Shown: in pieces, positions 23,453 through 31,581 of the stretch
Layout of the letters: the number at the start of each line of letters is the position of its first letter
Position numbering within the stretch: the first letter of the stretch is position 1
Assembly: GCA_934589835.1 (NCBI GenBank)
Contig: CAKTOK010000007.1
Location: 1-56,510, forward strand
Direction of reading: 5' to 3'
Length of the DNA stretch: 56,510 nt
Source: an uncultured Oscillospiraceae bacterium
GTDB lineage: Bacteria > Bacillota > Clostridia > Oscillospirales > Oscillospiraceae
Notes under the pieces: generated by a model
Database searches by the model: none
Seen by the model: only the letters and a program-made list of their open reading frames with translations
Told to the model about the DNA's origin: nothing
Position numbers and translations under genes: made by a program

Positions 23453-25626
23453 TCGAGCGCTTTGCCATCGCAGGCTACTGCCGCATTTCCGTGGATGAGG
23501 AGCTGGACCGTGACAACACCTCGATTGAAAACCAGAAGGCCATCATCGCGGACTTTGTGCGGCAGCGATTCCCCGATTCCAGCCTGACCTTTTACGAAGA
23601 TCGTGACCGCTCCGGCTACACCTTTGAGCAGCGGGAGAACTACCAGACGATGCGTCGGGAGCTGATGTCCCATAACTATGACATCCTCATCGTCAAGGAC
23701 TTCTCCCGCTTTTCCCGCCGCAACAGCCGCGGCTTGGTGGAGCTGGAGGATCTGCGTGACGCAGGCGTCCGCATCATCTCCATTGGGGACGGCATTGACT
23801 TTCCCAACGACGATGACTGGCTGAAGATTCAGTTTCAGTTCCTCATCAACGAAATGCCCGTCACCGACACCAGCAAGAAGGTCAGGTCCGTCATCAAACG
23901 GCGGCAGGAGGATGGCGCCTGGCTCTGCGCCGCGCCATACGGCTACATTCTCAACAAGCAGAAGCAGTTCGAGATTGTTCCCGCCGAGGCAGAGATCGTG
24001 CGTCATATTTTCCGGCTCTACAACGACGGCTGGGGCTACAAGAAGATCGCCAACTACCTGACCGACCAGTGCGTTCCCACGCCGCGTATGTCCGAATGCG
24101 AACGCCGCGAAGCACAGGGGGAGAACGTCAAGCGTTCCGCCAAGGCCGCATGGGCCATCGTTACGGTGCAGGGCATTCTGGATAACGACTTTTACATCGG
24201 CACCCTGCGGCAGAGCAAATACACCCGCAGGAAGATCAACGGCTCCGAGGTCAAACGGAACGAGAGCGACCATCTGGTGTTTGAGCATCATCATCAGGCT
24301 GTCATCGACTATCGCACCTTTGCCGCCACCCGCGCCCTGCGGCAGCAGCGTACCACCAGCCATTACCGGGGCGTGAAGGTCCATGACAACGTCTATTCCG
24401 GCTTTCTGGAGTGCGGTGACTGCGGCAGCCCCATGTTTGCCATGAGCCGCCGCGAGCTGCGCCCCGCCTACACCTGCGGCACCTACCACCGTCGCGGTCT
24501 TTCCGGCTGTACCAGTCACCATATTCGGGTGGATAAGCTGGATGAGCTGCTGAAGCTGTATATTCAGAAGGTGAGAGATCACTCCGCCGCTATGCTGGAG
24601 CGTCTCAATGCAGATCTCGCCCGGGAGCAGGAGGACGTGGCCGAGACGGAGCGCACTGCCGAAAATCTGGAACAGCTGCTGCTGGATGCACAGGAGGAGC
24701 TGAAAGCCACCAAACGCCAGCGCATCCGCGACATCGCCAGGCATCCGGAGCAGGAGTCCATTCTGGACAGCGCCTACGATGATCTGGAGGCCGACCTGGT
24801 CAGGCGCATCGCCAACCTGCAAAATCAGATACAGCTGGCCGCTGACAAGCGCAACACCATCATCCGAGTCAACCGTGCCGCAAAAACAGCCATGGAGGTC
24901 TTTGACGATCTGCTGCACAAGGAGCACCTCGACCGCAGCGACCTACAGCTCATCATCGATAAGATCAAGGTCTACGAGGATCATCTGGAGGTCTGGCTCA
25001 AAGCCGACATTGACACGCTGCTGCATTGCGGTATGCTGCCGGCCGAAAACGCTCCCGTTGCCGTGGAGGGTGAGGTCATCGCCTTTTCTGAAGGTGCAGA
25101 AGCCCGTCCCGCCGCCCTCGTTCAGCAGACATCCAACCGGCCCGACAAGGTTTTTCGTGTCAATGTTATCAGCAACGGCGACCCGTTGGAGATCTATACC
25201 ACCCGGGACGGCGAGGTGATCTTCAAAAAATATTCCCTCATCGGCGGTCTGGAGGACTTCGCCTCCCAGTTCTGCGACACCCTGAGCCGCAGCACGGACT
25301 TCACCGCCGCCGTCACGGACCGCGACGCCGTCATTGCCGTGGCCGGTCCCGGCAAGCGGGAGCTGCTGGGCAAAGCTGTGTCCGAGCAGCTGGAAAAGCT
25401 GATGGTCGAGCGCAGCCTCTACCATTTCACCGGCATGGGCGCCATGCCGCTGGTCTGCGAGGACAACGATCGGTTCACCGCCGCAGTAGCCGCCCCCGTG
25501 CTCTGTGAGGGCGATGTGCTGGGAGCGGTGCTGTTTGCCACCGATGAGGGCCATCTGGCCGGTGATACCGAGTGCAAGCTGGCCCAGACCGTGGCCGCCT
25601 TTCTGGGCAAAAGCATGGAGAGCTGA
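23449..25626 (+). CDS. Large serine recombinase fused in frame to the C-terminal part of SpoVT
   Basis: A 725-residue chimera. Residues 1-576 are a large serine recombinase: nucleophile Ser14 in GYCRISVDEE, VKDFSRFSRRNSRGLVELED, the 'recombinase' domain from about 150 (AAPYGYILNKQKQFEIVPAE), a zinc ribbon (ECGDCGSPMF with later Cys) and a coiled coil at about 385-500. From residue 577 the text becomes SpoVT: GDPLEIYTTRDGEVIFKKYS, then DRDAVIAVAGPGKRELL and, at the end, VLGAVLFAT and TVAAFLGKSMES, which follow B. subtilis SpoVT to its C-terminus, lacking only its first ~30 residues (most of the AbrB DNA-binding domain). This is what integration of the element into spoVT would leave at one end. 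The start is TTG with a GGCGG site. Confidence 0.88.
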   Translation: MIERFAIAGYCRISVDEELDRDNTSIENQKAIIADFVRQRFPDSSLTFYEDRDRSGYTFEQRENYQTMRRELMSHNYDILIVKDFSRFSRRNSRGLVELEDLRDAGVRIISIGDGIDFPNDDDWLKIQFQFLINEMPVTDTSKKVRSVIKRRQEDGAWLCAAPYGYILNKQKQFEIVPAEAEIVRHIFRLYNDGWGYKKIANYLTDQCVPTPRMSECERREAQGENVKRSAKAAWAIVTVQGILDNDFYIGTLRQSKYTRRKINGSEVKRNESDHLVFEHHHQAVIDYRTFAATRALRQQRTTSHYRGVKVHDNVYSGFLECGDCGSPMFAMSRRELRPAYTCGTYHRRGLSGCTSHHIRVDKLDELLKLYIQKVRDHSAAMLERLNADLAREQEDVAETERTAENLEQLLLDAQEELKATKRQRIRDIARHPEQESILDSAYDDLEADLVRRIANLQNQIQLAADKRNTIIRVNRAAKTAMEVFDDLLHKEHLDRSDLQLIIDKIKVYEDHLEVWLKADIDTLLHCGMLPAENAPVAVEGEVIAFSEGAEARPAALVQQTSNRPDKVFRVNVISNGDPLEIYTTRDGEVIFKKYSLIGGLEDFASQFCDTLSRSTDFTAAVTDRDAVIAVAGPGKRELLGKAVSEQLEKLMVERSLYHFTGMGAMPLVCEDNDRFTAAVAAPVLCEGDVLGAVLFATDEGHLAGDTECKLAQTVAAFLGKSMES
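25165..25190 (+). other. Putative attachment-site junction within spoVT
   Basis: Recombinase-like sequence (KVFRVNVIS) passes into SpoVT-like sequence (GDPLEIYT) here; the Gly codon at 25177 is the first base triplet with clear SpoVT similarity. For a serine integrase the 2-bp crossover core should lie in or near this interval. The matching left junction, with the spoVT promoter and first ~30 codons, was not found in the window. Confidence 0.5.
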
Positions 25627-25630
25627 AAAG

Positions 25631-25663
25631 GCAGGGCCCTCGGTTTCGAACCGAAGGCCCTGC
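25631..25663 (+). terminator. Terminator after the recombinase-SpoVT fusion
   Basis: A stem of 8 plus 6 bp with a single C-A mismatch (GCAGGGCC ... GGCCCTGC) closes at a TCGA apex, followed by TTTATCTG. It lies 4 bp after the stop and faces the TPM gene, so it may work both ways. Confidence 0.7.
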
Positions 25664-25678
25664 TTTATCTGCTGCATT

Positions 25679-26707
25679 TCAGCGCTTGCCGCCGCCGAAG
25701 CCGCCCTTGCCGAAGCCGCCGCCCCGACTGCCGCCGCTGCGGCTGCCGCCGAAGCCTCCGCCGCCGAAGCCGGAGGGCCTGCTGCCGCCGGAGGGACGGC
25801 TGCTGGGCCGCGGAGCGGGTCTGCTCTGCGGTCTGGGCGCGCTGGGCCGCCGGACAGGTCTCCCCTGCGGTCTGGGTGCCGGTCTGGGGCCGGACGGCCG
25901 CGGACCGCCGCCCATAGGCGGGGGCGGAGGGGGCCGATGCCCGCGAGGCGGTCTGGGTGCGCGGGTACGCCCCCAGAAAATGGGGTAATACATGGGCCGC
26001 ACCACCGTCACCGGAGCACCGGTGACATACCGCCGCCGGTACCGGTCATAGCGCACACGGTCCAGCAGCGCCCACACCGCAAAAATCGCCGCGATCAGCA
26101 GGATCACGCCCATGATGCTGCCGCCGGAGGACGGTGCCGCAGGCGCCGTCCACTCGGTGTCAACGGTGCTGCCGCTGCTGCCCAGCTGGGCCTGCCCGTA
26201 GAACACGTCGGCCTGCCGGTAGAATGCCAGTGCCGCGCCGTCGAAGTCCCCGTTGTAGTACGGCGTCTCGATGGCCTGCTTCAGCTTGGCCAGCATGACA
26301 TCGTAGCTGTCCAGTGCCGCCAGCACGTTGTCTCCGCAGGCCACATAGTAATCGTCATCGCGCACCATCAGCAGCAGCATATCGTTGGCTGCCAGCCCCC
26401 AGTCCGCGCCCAGCCTCTGGGCGGCCTCCTCCGGCGTCCAGCCGGAGATGTCGTCCGCCGTGGCCACGGCGATCACCGCATAATAGCGGCTGTCCCAGTC
26501 GCTGTTGTACTGCCGGATGGCGTCCTTTGTCGTCTCCGTCAGCATCGCCGCCTCATCGCATATCCACTGCTTGTACTGGACCTCCGGCAGCGCCGCCGGC
26601 TGCCTGGCAAGGAAGCTCTCCTTACGGCTCTGGCCGATGAACGCCGCGGCGGCGATGGCCAGCGCCAGCGCGACCAGCGCGACGCCCCGTTTTTCGAAAA
26701 ATTTCAT
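25679..26707 (-). CDS. TPM-domain membrane protein with Pro/Arg/Gly-rich tail
   Basis: A 342-residue protein. A signal/anchor helix (VALVALALAIAAAAFIG) is followed by a TPM-type domain at about 40-170 (DEAAMLTETTKDAIRQYN, VIAVATADDI, LGADWGLAANDMLLLMV), a membrane helix (IMGVILLIAAIFAVWALL) and a ~120-residue cytosolic tail that is almost all Pro, Arg, Gly and Ser, ending in Gly-Phe-Gly-Gly repeats. TPM domains occur in thylakoid and envelope-associated proteins and some bind metals or act as phosphatases; the role here is unknown. The start at 26707 is chosen because AAGGGG lies seven bases upstream. It is downstream of TelA and XpaC on the same strand and may respond to envelope stress with them. 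Confidence 0.85.
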   Translation of the reverse strand: MKFFEKRGVALVALALAIAAAAFIGQSRKESFLARQPAALPEVQYKQWICDEAAMLTETTKDAIRQYNSDWDSRYYAVIAVATADDISGWTPEEAAQRLGADWGLAANDMLLLMVRDDDYYVACGDNVLAALDSYDVMLAKLKQAIETPYYNGDFDGAALAFYRQADVFYGQAQLGSSGSTVDTEWTAPAAPSSGGSIMGVILLIAAIFAVWALLDRVRYDRYRRRYVTGAPVTVVRPMYYPIFWGRTRAPRPPRGHRPPPPPPMGGGPRPSGPRPAPRPQGRPVRRPSAPRPQSRPAPRPSSRPSGGSRPSGFGGGGFGGSRSGGSRGGGFGKGGFGGGKR

Positions 26708-26750
26708 ACGCATTCCCCTTTCCAAAGGAGATATTCTCTGTTCGCCTCCG

Positions 26751-26856
26751 CGCGATGCGGCTGCGCCGCCCGAGCTGGGCTGACGGTGCCAATTTCTCTT
26801 TTTAACTCCGCAGCTCCAGCAGCTTCTGCTTCAGCTCACCTTCAATACGGCCCAGC
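26751..26856. repeat. Direct repeat copy A: duplicated 3' end of telA plus downstream DNA
   Basis: About 106 bp that matches 26971-27076 with about three mismatches at the telA-coding end. It includes the last ~17 codons of telA, its stop and ~70 bp beyond, but is cut off from the rest of the gene. The 120 bp between the copies, 26857-26970, hold no recognised gene. Together they explain the 314-bp gap between the TPM and TelA genes. Confidence 0.85.
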
Positions 26857-26970
26857 GTCCCCATTTTGCGCGGCCGCAAAACGGGGGCCCCTTCTGATCT
26901 CACATCCTCGGGCGAAATGAATTCGCCCTGCGGCAAGGTTTTGCACGCAAAACGCTTGGACGCGCTGCCG

Positions 26971-27076
26971 CGCGATGCGGCTGCGCCGCCCGAGCTGGGC
27001 TGACGGTGCCAATTTCTCTTTTTAACTCCGCAGCTCCAGCAGCTTTTGCTTCAGCTCACCCTCGATACGGCCCAGC
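26971..27076. repeat. Direct repeat copy B: 3' end of the intact telA
   Basis: The partner of 26751-26856, in place at the end of the intact telA gene. The copies are 220 bp apart in the same orientation, which could arise from a small segmental duplication and would allow deletion by recombination. Confidence 0.85.
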
Positions 27077-28188
27077 TCGACCTCCGCTTCCTTGCGCTTG
27101 GCCGCGCCCTCCTTCTGGATACGGGCCACCTCGTCCAGCGTGGAGATCAGCTGCTGGTTGGTGTGCTGCAGCGTCTCGATATCCACGATGGAGCGCTCCG
27201 CCTCCTTGGCGGTGGCGATGGTCCCCATCTTCAGGGTGTCGGCGTTCTTCTTCAGCAGCTCGTTGGTCATCTCCGTCACCGCGTTCTGGGCGGCGGTGGC
27301 CTGACGGCTGTGCTCCATGCCCAGCGCCAGCACCATCTGGCTCTTCCACAGAGGGATGGTGTTCACCAGAGAGGACTGGATCTTCTCGATCATCAGCGTG
27401 TCGTTGTTCTGCAGCAGGCGGGTCTGGGGACCCATCTGGACGGACACCATGCGGGTCAGCTCCAGATCGTGCAGCTTCTTTTCAAAGCGGTTGCACAGGT
27501 TCACCAGATCGTTGTACGCCTGGGCATCCTCGGCCAGACCGGACTGCTCCGCCTTCTTGCGCAGCTCCTCCAGCTCCGTGGAGCGCACCTCGGCCAGCCG
27601 CTTCTTGCCGGCCAGGATATACATGGTCAGTTCCTTGTAATACTTCAGGTTCAGCTCATACATCTGGTCGAACATGGCCACGTCCTTCAGCAGCGTGATC
27701 TGATGGTTCTCCAGATTCTGGGCGATCTTGTCCACATTGGCCTCGACCTTGCTGTACTGCGCCTTCATGGTCTCCAGCTTGTTGCCGGCCTTCTTGAACA
27801 GGCCGAACAAGCCCTTCTTCTCATCGTCCTCGCCGAAGCCCTTCAGCTCCACCACCAGACGGCTGAGATCCTCGCCGATCTCGCCCATGTCCTTGCTGCG
27901 GACGTTGTTCAGGGCGTTCTCGGAGAAGGACGCCACGCTCTTCTGGGCGGCGGCGCCGTATTGCAGCACCTGATTGGTGTCTCGGATATCGATCTTCTTG
28001 GAGAAGGCGTTCACGGCCTGACGCTCCTCCTCGGTCAGCAGACTCTCGTCCATGGCCACCGGCTCGATCTTCTTTTCCTCCTCCTGTGGCACCTCCGGCG
28101 CGTCGGGCGTCAGGGTCAGCTCAGGTACAGCCACCGCCGCGGCGGTATCGGGGGTCAGGGTCAGCTCAGGCATCATGTTATCAGTCAT
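27022..28188 (-). CDS. TelA family (toxic-anion/tellurite resistance) protein
   Basis: A 388-residue cytosolic, largely helical protein. The first ~50 residues hold a near-duplicate PELTLTPD segment twice and are acidic. The TelA-type core follows: IDIRDTNQVLQYGAAAQKSV, LKGFGEDDEKKGLFGLFKKA, LKDVAMFDQMYELNLKYYKE, and IPLWKSQMVLALGMEHSRQA. The C-terminus is coiled coil (KEGAAKRKEAEVELGRIEGE). Proteins of this family are linked to tellurite, bacteriocin or envelope-stress tolerance, with no defined mechanism. It lies 42 bp downstream of XpaC, the usual gene pair in Firmicutes. Confidence 0.93.
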   Translation of the reverse strand: MTDNMMPELTLTPDTAAAVAVPELTLTPDAPEVPQEEEKKIEPVAMDESLLTEEERQAVNAFSKKIDIRDTNQVLQYGAAAQKSVASFSENALNNVRSKDMGEIGEDLSRLVVELKGFGEDDEKKGLFGLFKKAGNKLETMKAQYSKVEANVDKIAQNLENHQITLLKDVAMFDQMYELNLKYYKELTMYILAGKKRLAEVRSTELEELRKKAEQSGLAEDAQAYNDLVNLCNRFEKKLHDLELTRMVSVQMGPQTRLLQNNDTLMIEKIQSSLVNTIPLWKSQMVLALGMEHSRQATAAQNAVTEMTNELLKKNADTLKMGTIATAKEAERSIVDIETLQHTNQQLISTLDEVARIQKEGAAKRKEAEVELGRIEGELKQKLLELRS

Positions 28189-28230
28189 GTCTCTGTTTCC
28201 TTTCTTATGATAAATTGTGTGTTCTCTCGC

Positions 28231-28947
28231 TTACAGCTCCAGCGTAATACCGCCGTCCGTATCCTGCGGCGGCTGGGTCTGCGGAGCGCTCTGGGCGGTC
28301 TTGTGCAGATCGTCCGCCGCCAGACCCTCCCGCACCATCATGTTCTCCAGCACGGTGATGTCAGTGGAGATATCCATAGCCTCGTCGCCGAACAGGCTGT
28401 CCAGATGTTTTTCAAAGGCCCGCACGATGGTGGACATCATACCCTCCACCTTCTTCATGGTGCCGGTGATATTCTCCCCGCTGACGCCCTGCCGGCTCAT
28501 CTGGTCGTAGGCCGTCAGCAGCTTGATGGTGGTGGGCAGGTAATAGGACATGAACTTCCGTATCTGCGGCAGCTTGGCGGGGTTGTCCTTTACATACTGG
28601 AAAATACGGGCGCTGACCTCCTCCAGCCGGTCGATCTGGCCGGAGATCGTCTCATCCTGAATGCTGTCATTCAGCGCGCGCATGGCCTTGATAGCCCCTT
28701 CGCCGTCGGCGATCATCTTGTCCAGCTCCGGATTGCCGGTGGTCACCGGCTCCTCGGGGAGCTCCACCTCCTCCGTCACATCCCTGCAAAACAGGCGGGC
28801 GATCAGCGCCACCGCGGCGGACGCTCCTGCCGCCAGCAGAAAATGCCCCGCCTGATACAGCGGGAACAGCAGCGCATACAGCACCCACGTCGCCGCCGCC
28901 GCATAAATGGGCGCGGCTGATTTGTGGACGATGGTCTTCGTTTTCAA
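28231..28947 (-). CDS. xpaC: XpaC-like protein (5-bromo-4-chloroindolyl phosphate hydrolysis family)
   Basis: A 238-residue protein with two membrane segments near the N-terminus (IYAAAATWVLYALLFPLY and the Ala-rich helix to about 52), then a helical cytosolic domain with the XpaC marks NPELDKMIADGEGAIKAM, IRKFMSYYLPTTIKLLTAY and LDSLFGDEAMDISTDITVLE. The family name comes from an early phenotype in B. subtilis; actual activity is not shown. The pairing with TelA downstream supports a joint role at the membrane. Its promoter at 28992-29020 probably serves XpaC, TelA and perhaps the TPM gene. Confidence 0.9.
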   Translation of the reverse strand: MKTKTIVHKSAAPIYAAAATWVLYALLFPLYQAGHFLLAAGASAAVALIARLFCRDVTEEVELPEEPVTTGNPELDKMIADGEGAIKAMRALNDSIQDETISGQIDRLEEVSARIFQYVKDNPAKLPQIRKFMSYYLPTTIKLLTAYDQMSRQGVSGENITGTMKKVEGMMSTIVRAFEKHLDSLFGDEAMDISTDITVLENMMVREGLAADDLHKTAQSAPQTQPPQDTDGGITLEL

Positions 28948-28991
28948 TCCTGTCGCCTCCAGTCCTCGGTCATCTTTCGATGGATGCCCCC

Positions 28992-29020
28992 ATTATAGAC
29001 TATCCATCCCCCGCGGTCAA
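28992..29020 (-). promoter_or_regulatory. Promoter of the xpaC-telA operon
   Basis: On the minus strand TTGACC (29015-29020) and a consensus TATAAT (28992-28997) are exactly 17 bp apart. Confidence 0.8.
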
Positions 29021-29026
29021 GAAAAA

Positions 29027-29047
29027 GAGCCGCCCTGAGGGCGGCTC
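29027..29047 (-). terminator. Terminator of the DUF6512 gene
   Basis: The 9-bp stem GAGCCGCCC/GGGCGGCTC with a 3-nt loop is followed on the minus strand by TTTTTC, 11 bp after the DUF6512 stop. Confidence 0.85.
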
Positions 29048-29057
29048 CGCCGTATGT

Positions 29058-29597
29058 TTATTTGCCGATGCCCCGCATCCCGTCCGTGGGGTCTGTGAAC
29101 AGCGGCAGTTCCGGCGGCGAGACGGTCCACACCGCAAACAGCGCGGCCACCGCCGCCAGCAGCACGACGCCGGCCAGCTGCCATGCCGGTCCTGTCAGCC
29201 GCCCCCGCTTCTGCAGGGTCACGCTTACCCAGAACGCCAGCAGCACCGCCGCCTGAAAGATCAGGATGTTCACCACGCCCACGCTGACGCCCGTCACCCC
29301 CACATAGCCATAGAACAGCAGGGGGATGGCCGCCAGCCCTGCCAGCAGACCCGCCGCCCTGGGCATGACGGGCCGCAGGCTCCGCAGAGCGATGCACGAC
29401 GCCGCCGTCCACAAAAGCCACGGCACAAGCAGCAGCTTCATGTGCTCCCACGTGGACTCGTTGACGGCGGAGAGATACGCCGCCCACGGCGCCCGCCCCG
29501 TCCAGTCATAGACAAAATGCAGCGCGTTTCCCAGCAGCAGCACCGCGAAAAGCCCCGCCACCTCCCAGGTACGCCATTTCTGTTCCCTCCGCCTCAC
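29058..29597 (-). CDS. DUF6512 family membrane protein
   Basis: A 179-residue integral membrane protein with about five hydrophobic segments. The family-like core motif is NALHFVYDWTGRAP followed by AVNESTWEHMKLLLVPWLLW, with conserved His and Glu that could bind a metal or lipid headgroup. The rest is Leu/Ala/Val-rich. The start is GTG with AGGAGG about eight bases upstream. It is a single-gene unit bounded by a terminator and divergent from the peptidase operon. The function of DUF6512 proteins is unknown. Confidence 0.8.
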   Translation of the reverse strand: MRRREQKWRTWEVAGLFAVLLLGNALHFVYDWTGRAPWAAYLSAVNESTWEHMKLLLVPWLLWTAASCIALRSLRPVMPRAAGLLAGLAAIPLLFYGYVGVTGVSVGVVNILIFQAAVLLAFWVSVTLQKRGRLTGPAWQLAGVVLLAAVAALFAVWTVSPPELPLFTDPTDGMRGIGK

Positions 29598-29676
29598 AGC
29601 TTCGTCCTCCTCCCGTGCGGTATCGTCTCATTATACGCCGCTGCCCCCGCCGTTATACCGCAGCGGAAATAAAGGA

Positions 29677-29705
29677 TACACATTTCCGTTCCCTTATGTT
29701 ATAAT
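29677..29705 (+). promoter_or_regulatory. Promoter of the peptidase/sensor operon
   Basis: TACACA (29677-29682) and consensus TATAAT (29700-29705) are 17 bp apart; the M24 peptidase starts 44 bp further on. Confidence 0.7.
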
Positions 29706-29749
29706 GTGGCATATCACACGAATGATTGCGAAAGGCGGTATCGTATACT

Positions 29750-31537
29750 ATGATCATTACGCAACGGCTGGCGCAGCTCCGTCAGGAGATGGCTCATCAC
29801 GGCATGGACGGCTATGTGGTGGTCACCGACGACTTCCACGGCTCGGAATATGTGGGCGACTACTTCAAGGCCCGCGCCTATCTGTCCGGCTTCACCGGCT
29901 CTGCCGGCACGCTGGTGGTCCTGCCGGACCGTGCGGCGCTGTGGACGGACGGCCGCTACTTTTTGCAGGCGGCGGACCAGCTCTCCGGCACCGGCATCGA
30001 GCTGATGCGTATGGGGCAGCCCGGCGTCCCCGCCATCGGGGCGTTTCTGGCGGAGCACCTGCCTCAGGACGGCACGCTGGGCTTCGACGGCCGCACCGTC
30101 TCCAGCAGCCTTGCCCGCACGCTCTCCGCCGCACTGAAGGAAAAGAACGTCCGCTTCGCCTGCGGCGAGGATCTGGTGGATGCCGTGTGGCCCGACCGCC
30201 CCGCCCTGTCCGATAAGCCCGTGTGGGAGCTGACCGGCTGCGGCCTGACGCGGGAGGAAAAGCTGACCCGTCTGCGGGAGAAGATGGCGGAGGAAAACGC
30301 CGCCTACCTCCTGCTCACCAGTCTGACGGAGATCGCGTGGGCCCTGAACCTGCGGGGCGGCGACGTGGCCTGTACGCCGGTGTTCCTGTCCTTCCTGCTG
30401 ATCGGGCGGGACGATGCCCAGCTGTGCATCCAGCCGCAGGCCGTACCGGCGGACATCGCGGAAAGACTGACCGCCTGCGGCGTGACATTGCGGCCCTACG
30501 GCGGCATCTACGACCTGCTGCGCGGCCTGCCCGCCGGCACGCGGGTCATGGCCGACAGCGCCACCGCCAACTACCGCATCATGGAGAGCCTGTCCCACGC
30601 GGAGGTGCTGGATCAGCCCAGCCCCGCCGTATGGCTGAAGGCCTGCAAGACGAAGGAGGAGACGGACCACTTCCGCGCCGTCCACGTCAAGGACGGCGCC
30701 GCCCTGTGCCGCTTCCTGTTCTGGCTGAAGACCCGCGTGGGCAAGGAGCCTGTCACGGAGCTGTCCGCCGCCGCCAAGCTGGCGGCCTTCCGTGCCCAGC
30801 AGCCTGATTTTCTGGATCTGAGCTTCGAGACCATCGCCGGCTACGGTCCCCATGGCGCCATCGTCCATTATGACCCCACGCCGGAGACGGATGTGCCCCT
30901 CCGGCCGGAGGGTTTGCTGCTGGTGGACTCCGGCGCCCACTACCTGCAGGGCACCACCGATGTGACCCGTACCGTTGCCCTCGGCCCCGTCACCGACGAG
31001 GAGAGGACCATGTTCACGCTGGTGCTCAAGGGCCATCTGGCCCTCAGTGCCGCCCGCTTCCCTCACGGCGTCACCGGCGAGAATCTGGATGTGCTGGCCC
31101 GCCTGCCCCTGTGGGAGCGGGGTCTGGACTACAACCACGGCACCGGCCACGGCGTCGGCTATATTCTCAGCGTCCACGAGGGGCCCCAGAACTTCCGCTG
31201 GCGCAGTCCGGACGGCCGCCGCTATCCGCTGGAGGAGGGCATGGTCATTTCCAACGAGCCCGGGTATTACGCCGCCGGCAAGTTCGGCGTCCGCCACGAG
31301 AATCTGGTGCTGGTCCGTACCGGCGAGACCACGGAGTACGGCCAGTTCCTGTATCTGGAGCCGCTGACCATGGCGCCCTTCGACCGCGACGCCATCGATG
31401 TCTCCCTGCTGACGGAGCAGGAGCTGGCACAGCTCAACGACTACCACCGCCGCGTGTACGATACCGTTTCTCCCCTGCTGCCTGCGGAGGAGCAGGCGTG
31501 GCTGGCGCAGGCCACCGCGCCCCTGTGCCGCAGCTAA
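29750..31537 (+). CDS. M24 family Xaa-Pro aminopeptidase
   Basis: A 595-residue two-lobed aminopeptidase P. The N-terminal creatinase-like domains start with LAQLRQEMAHHGMDGYVVV and GFTGSAGTLVVL. The pita-bread catalytic domain (about 310-540) shows all metal ligands: Asp pair in LLVDSGAHYLQGTTDVTRT, His in GTGHGVGY, and Glu in EGMVISNEPGYY and RHENLVLV. It removes N-terminal residues before proline from peptides in the cytosol. The ATG at 29750 is preceded by AAAGGCGG. It heads an operon with PepD, 44 bp downstream, which suggests a peptide-utilisation unit, and the sensor genes follow without a terminator. Confidence 0.95.
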   Translation: MIITQRLAQLRQEMAHHGMDGYVVVTDDFHGSEYVGDYFKARAYLSGFTGSAGTLVVLPDRAALWTDGRYFLQAADQLSGTGIELMRMGQPGVPAIGAFLAEHLPQDGTLGFDGRTVSSSLARTLSAALKEKNVRFACGEDLVDAVWPDRPALSDKPVWELTGCGLTREEKLTRLREKMAEENAAYLLLTSLTEIAWALNLRGGDVACTPVFLSFLLIGRDDAQLCIQPQAVPADIAERLTACGVTLRPYGGIYDLLRGLPAGTRVMADSATANYRIMESLSHAEVLDQPSPAVWLKACKTKEETDHFRAVHVKDGAALCRFLFWLKTRVGKEPVTELSAAAKLAAFRAQQPDFLDLSFETIAGYGPHGAIVHYDPTPETDVPLRPEGLLLVDSGAHYLQGTTDVTRTVALGPVTDEERTMFTLVLKGHLALSAARFPHGVTGENLDVLARLPLWERGLDYNHGTGHGVGYILSVHEGPQNFRWRSPDGRRYPLEEGMVISNEPGYYAAGKFGVRHENLVLVRTGETTEYGQFLYLEPLTMAPFDRDAIDVSLLTEQELAQLNDYHRRVYDTVSPLLPAEEQAWLAQATAPLCRS

Positions 31538-31581
31538 TTTGCTGTGGCCTCCCACCTCGATTTCTGAAAGGAGTTTTTCTC

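Noticed and set aside
26751..27076. Insertion sequence or CRISPR repeats
   Set aside because: The two copies are ~106 bp, include telA codons, and have neither terminal inverted repeats nor spacer periodicity. A segmental duplication fits better.
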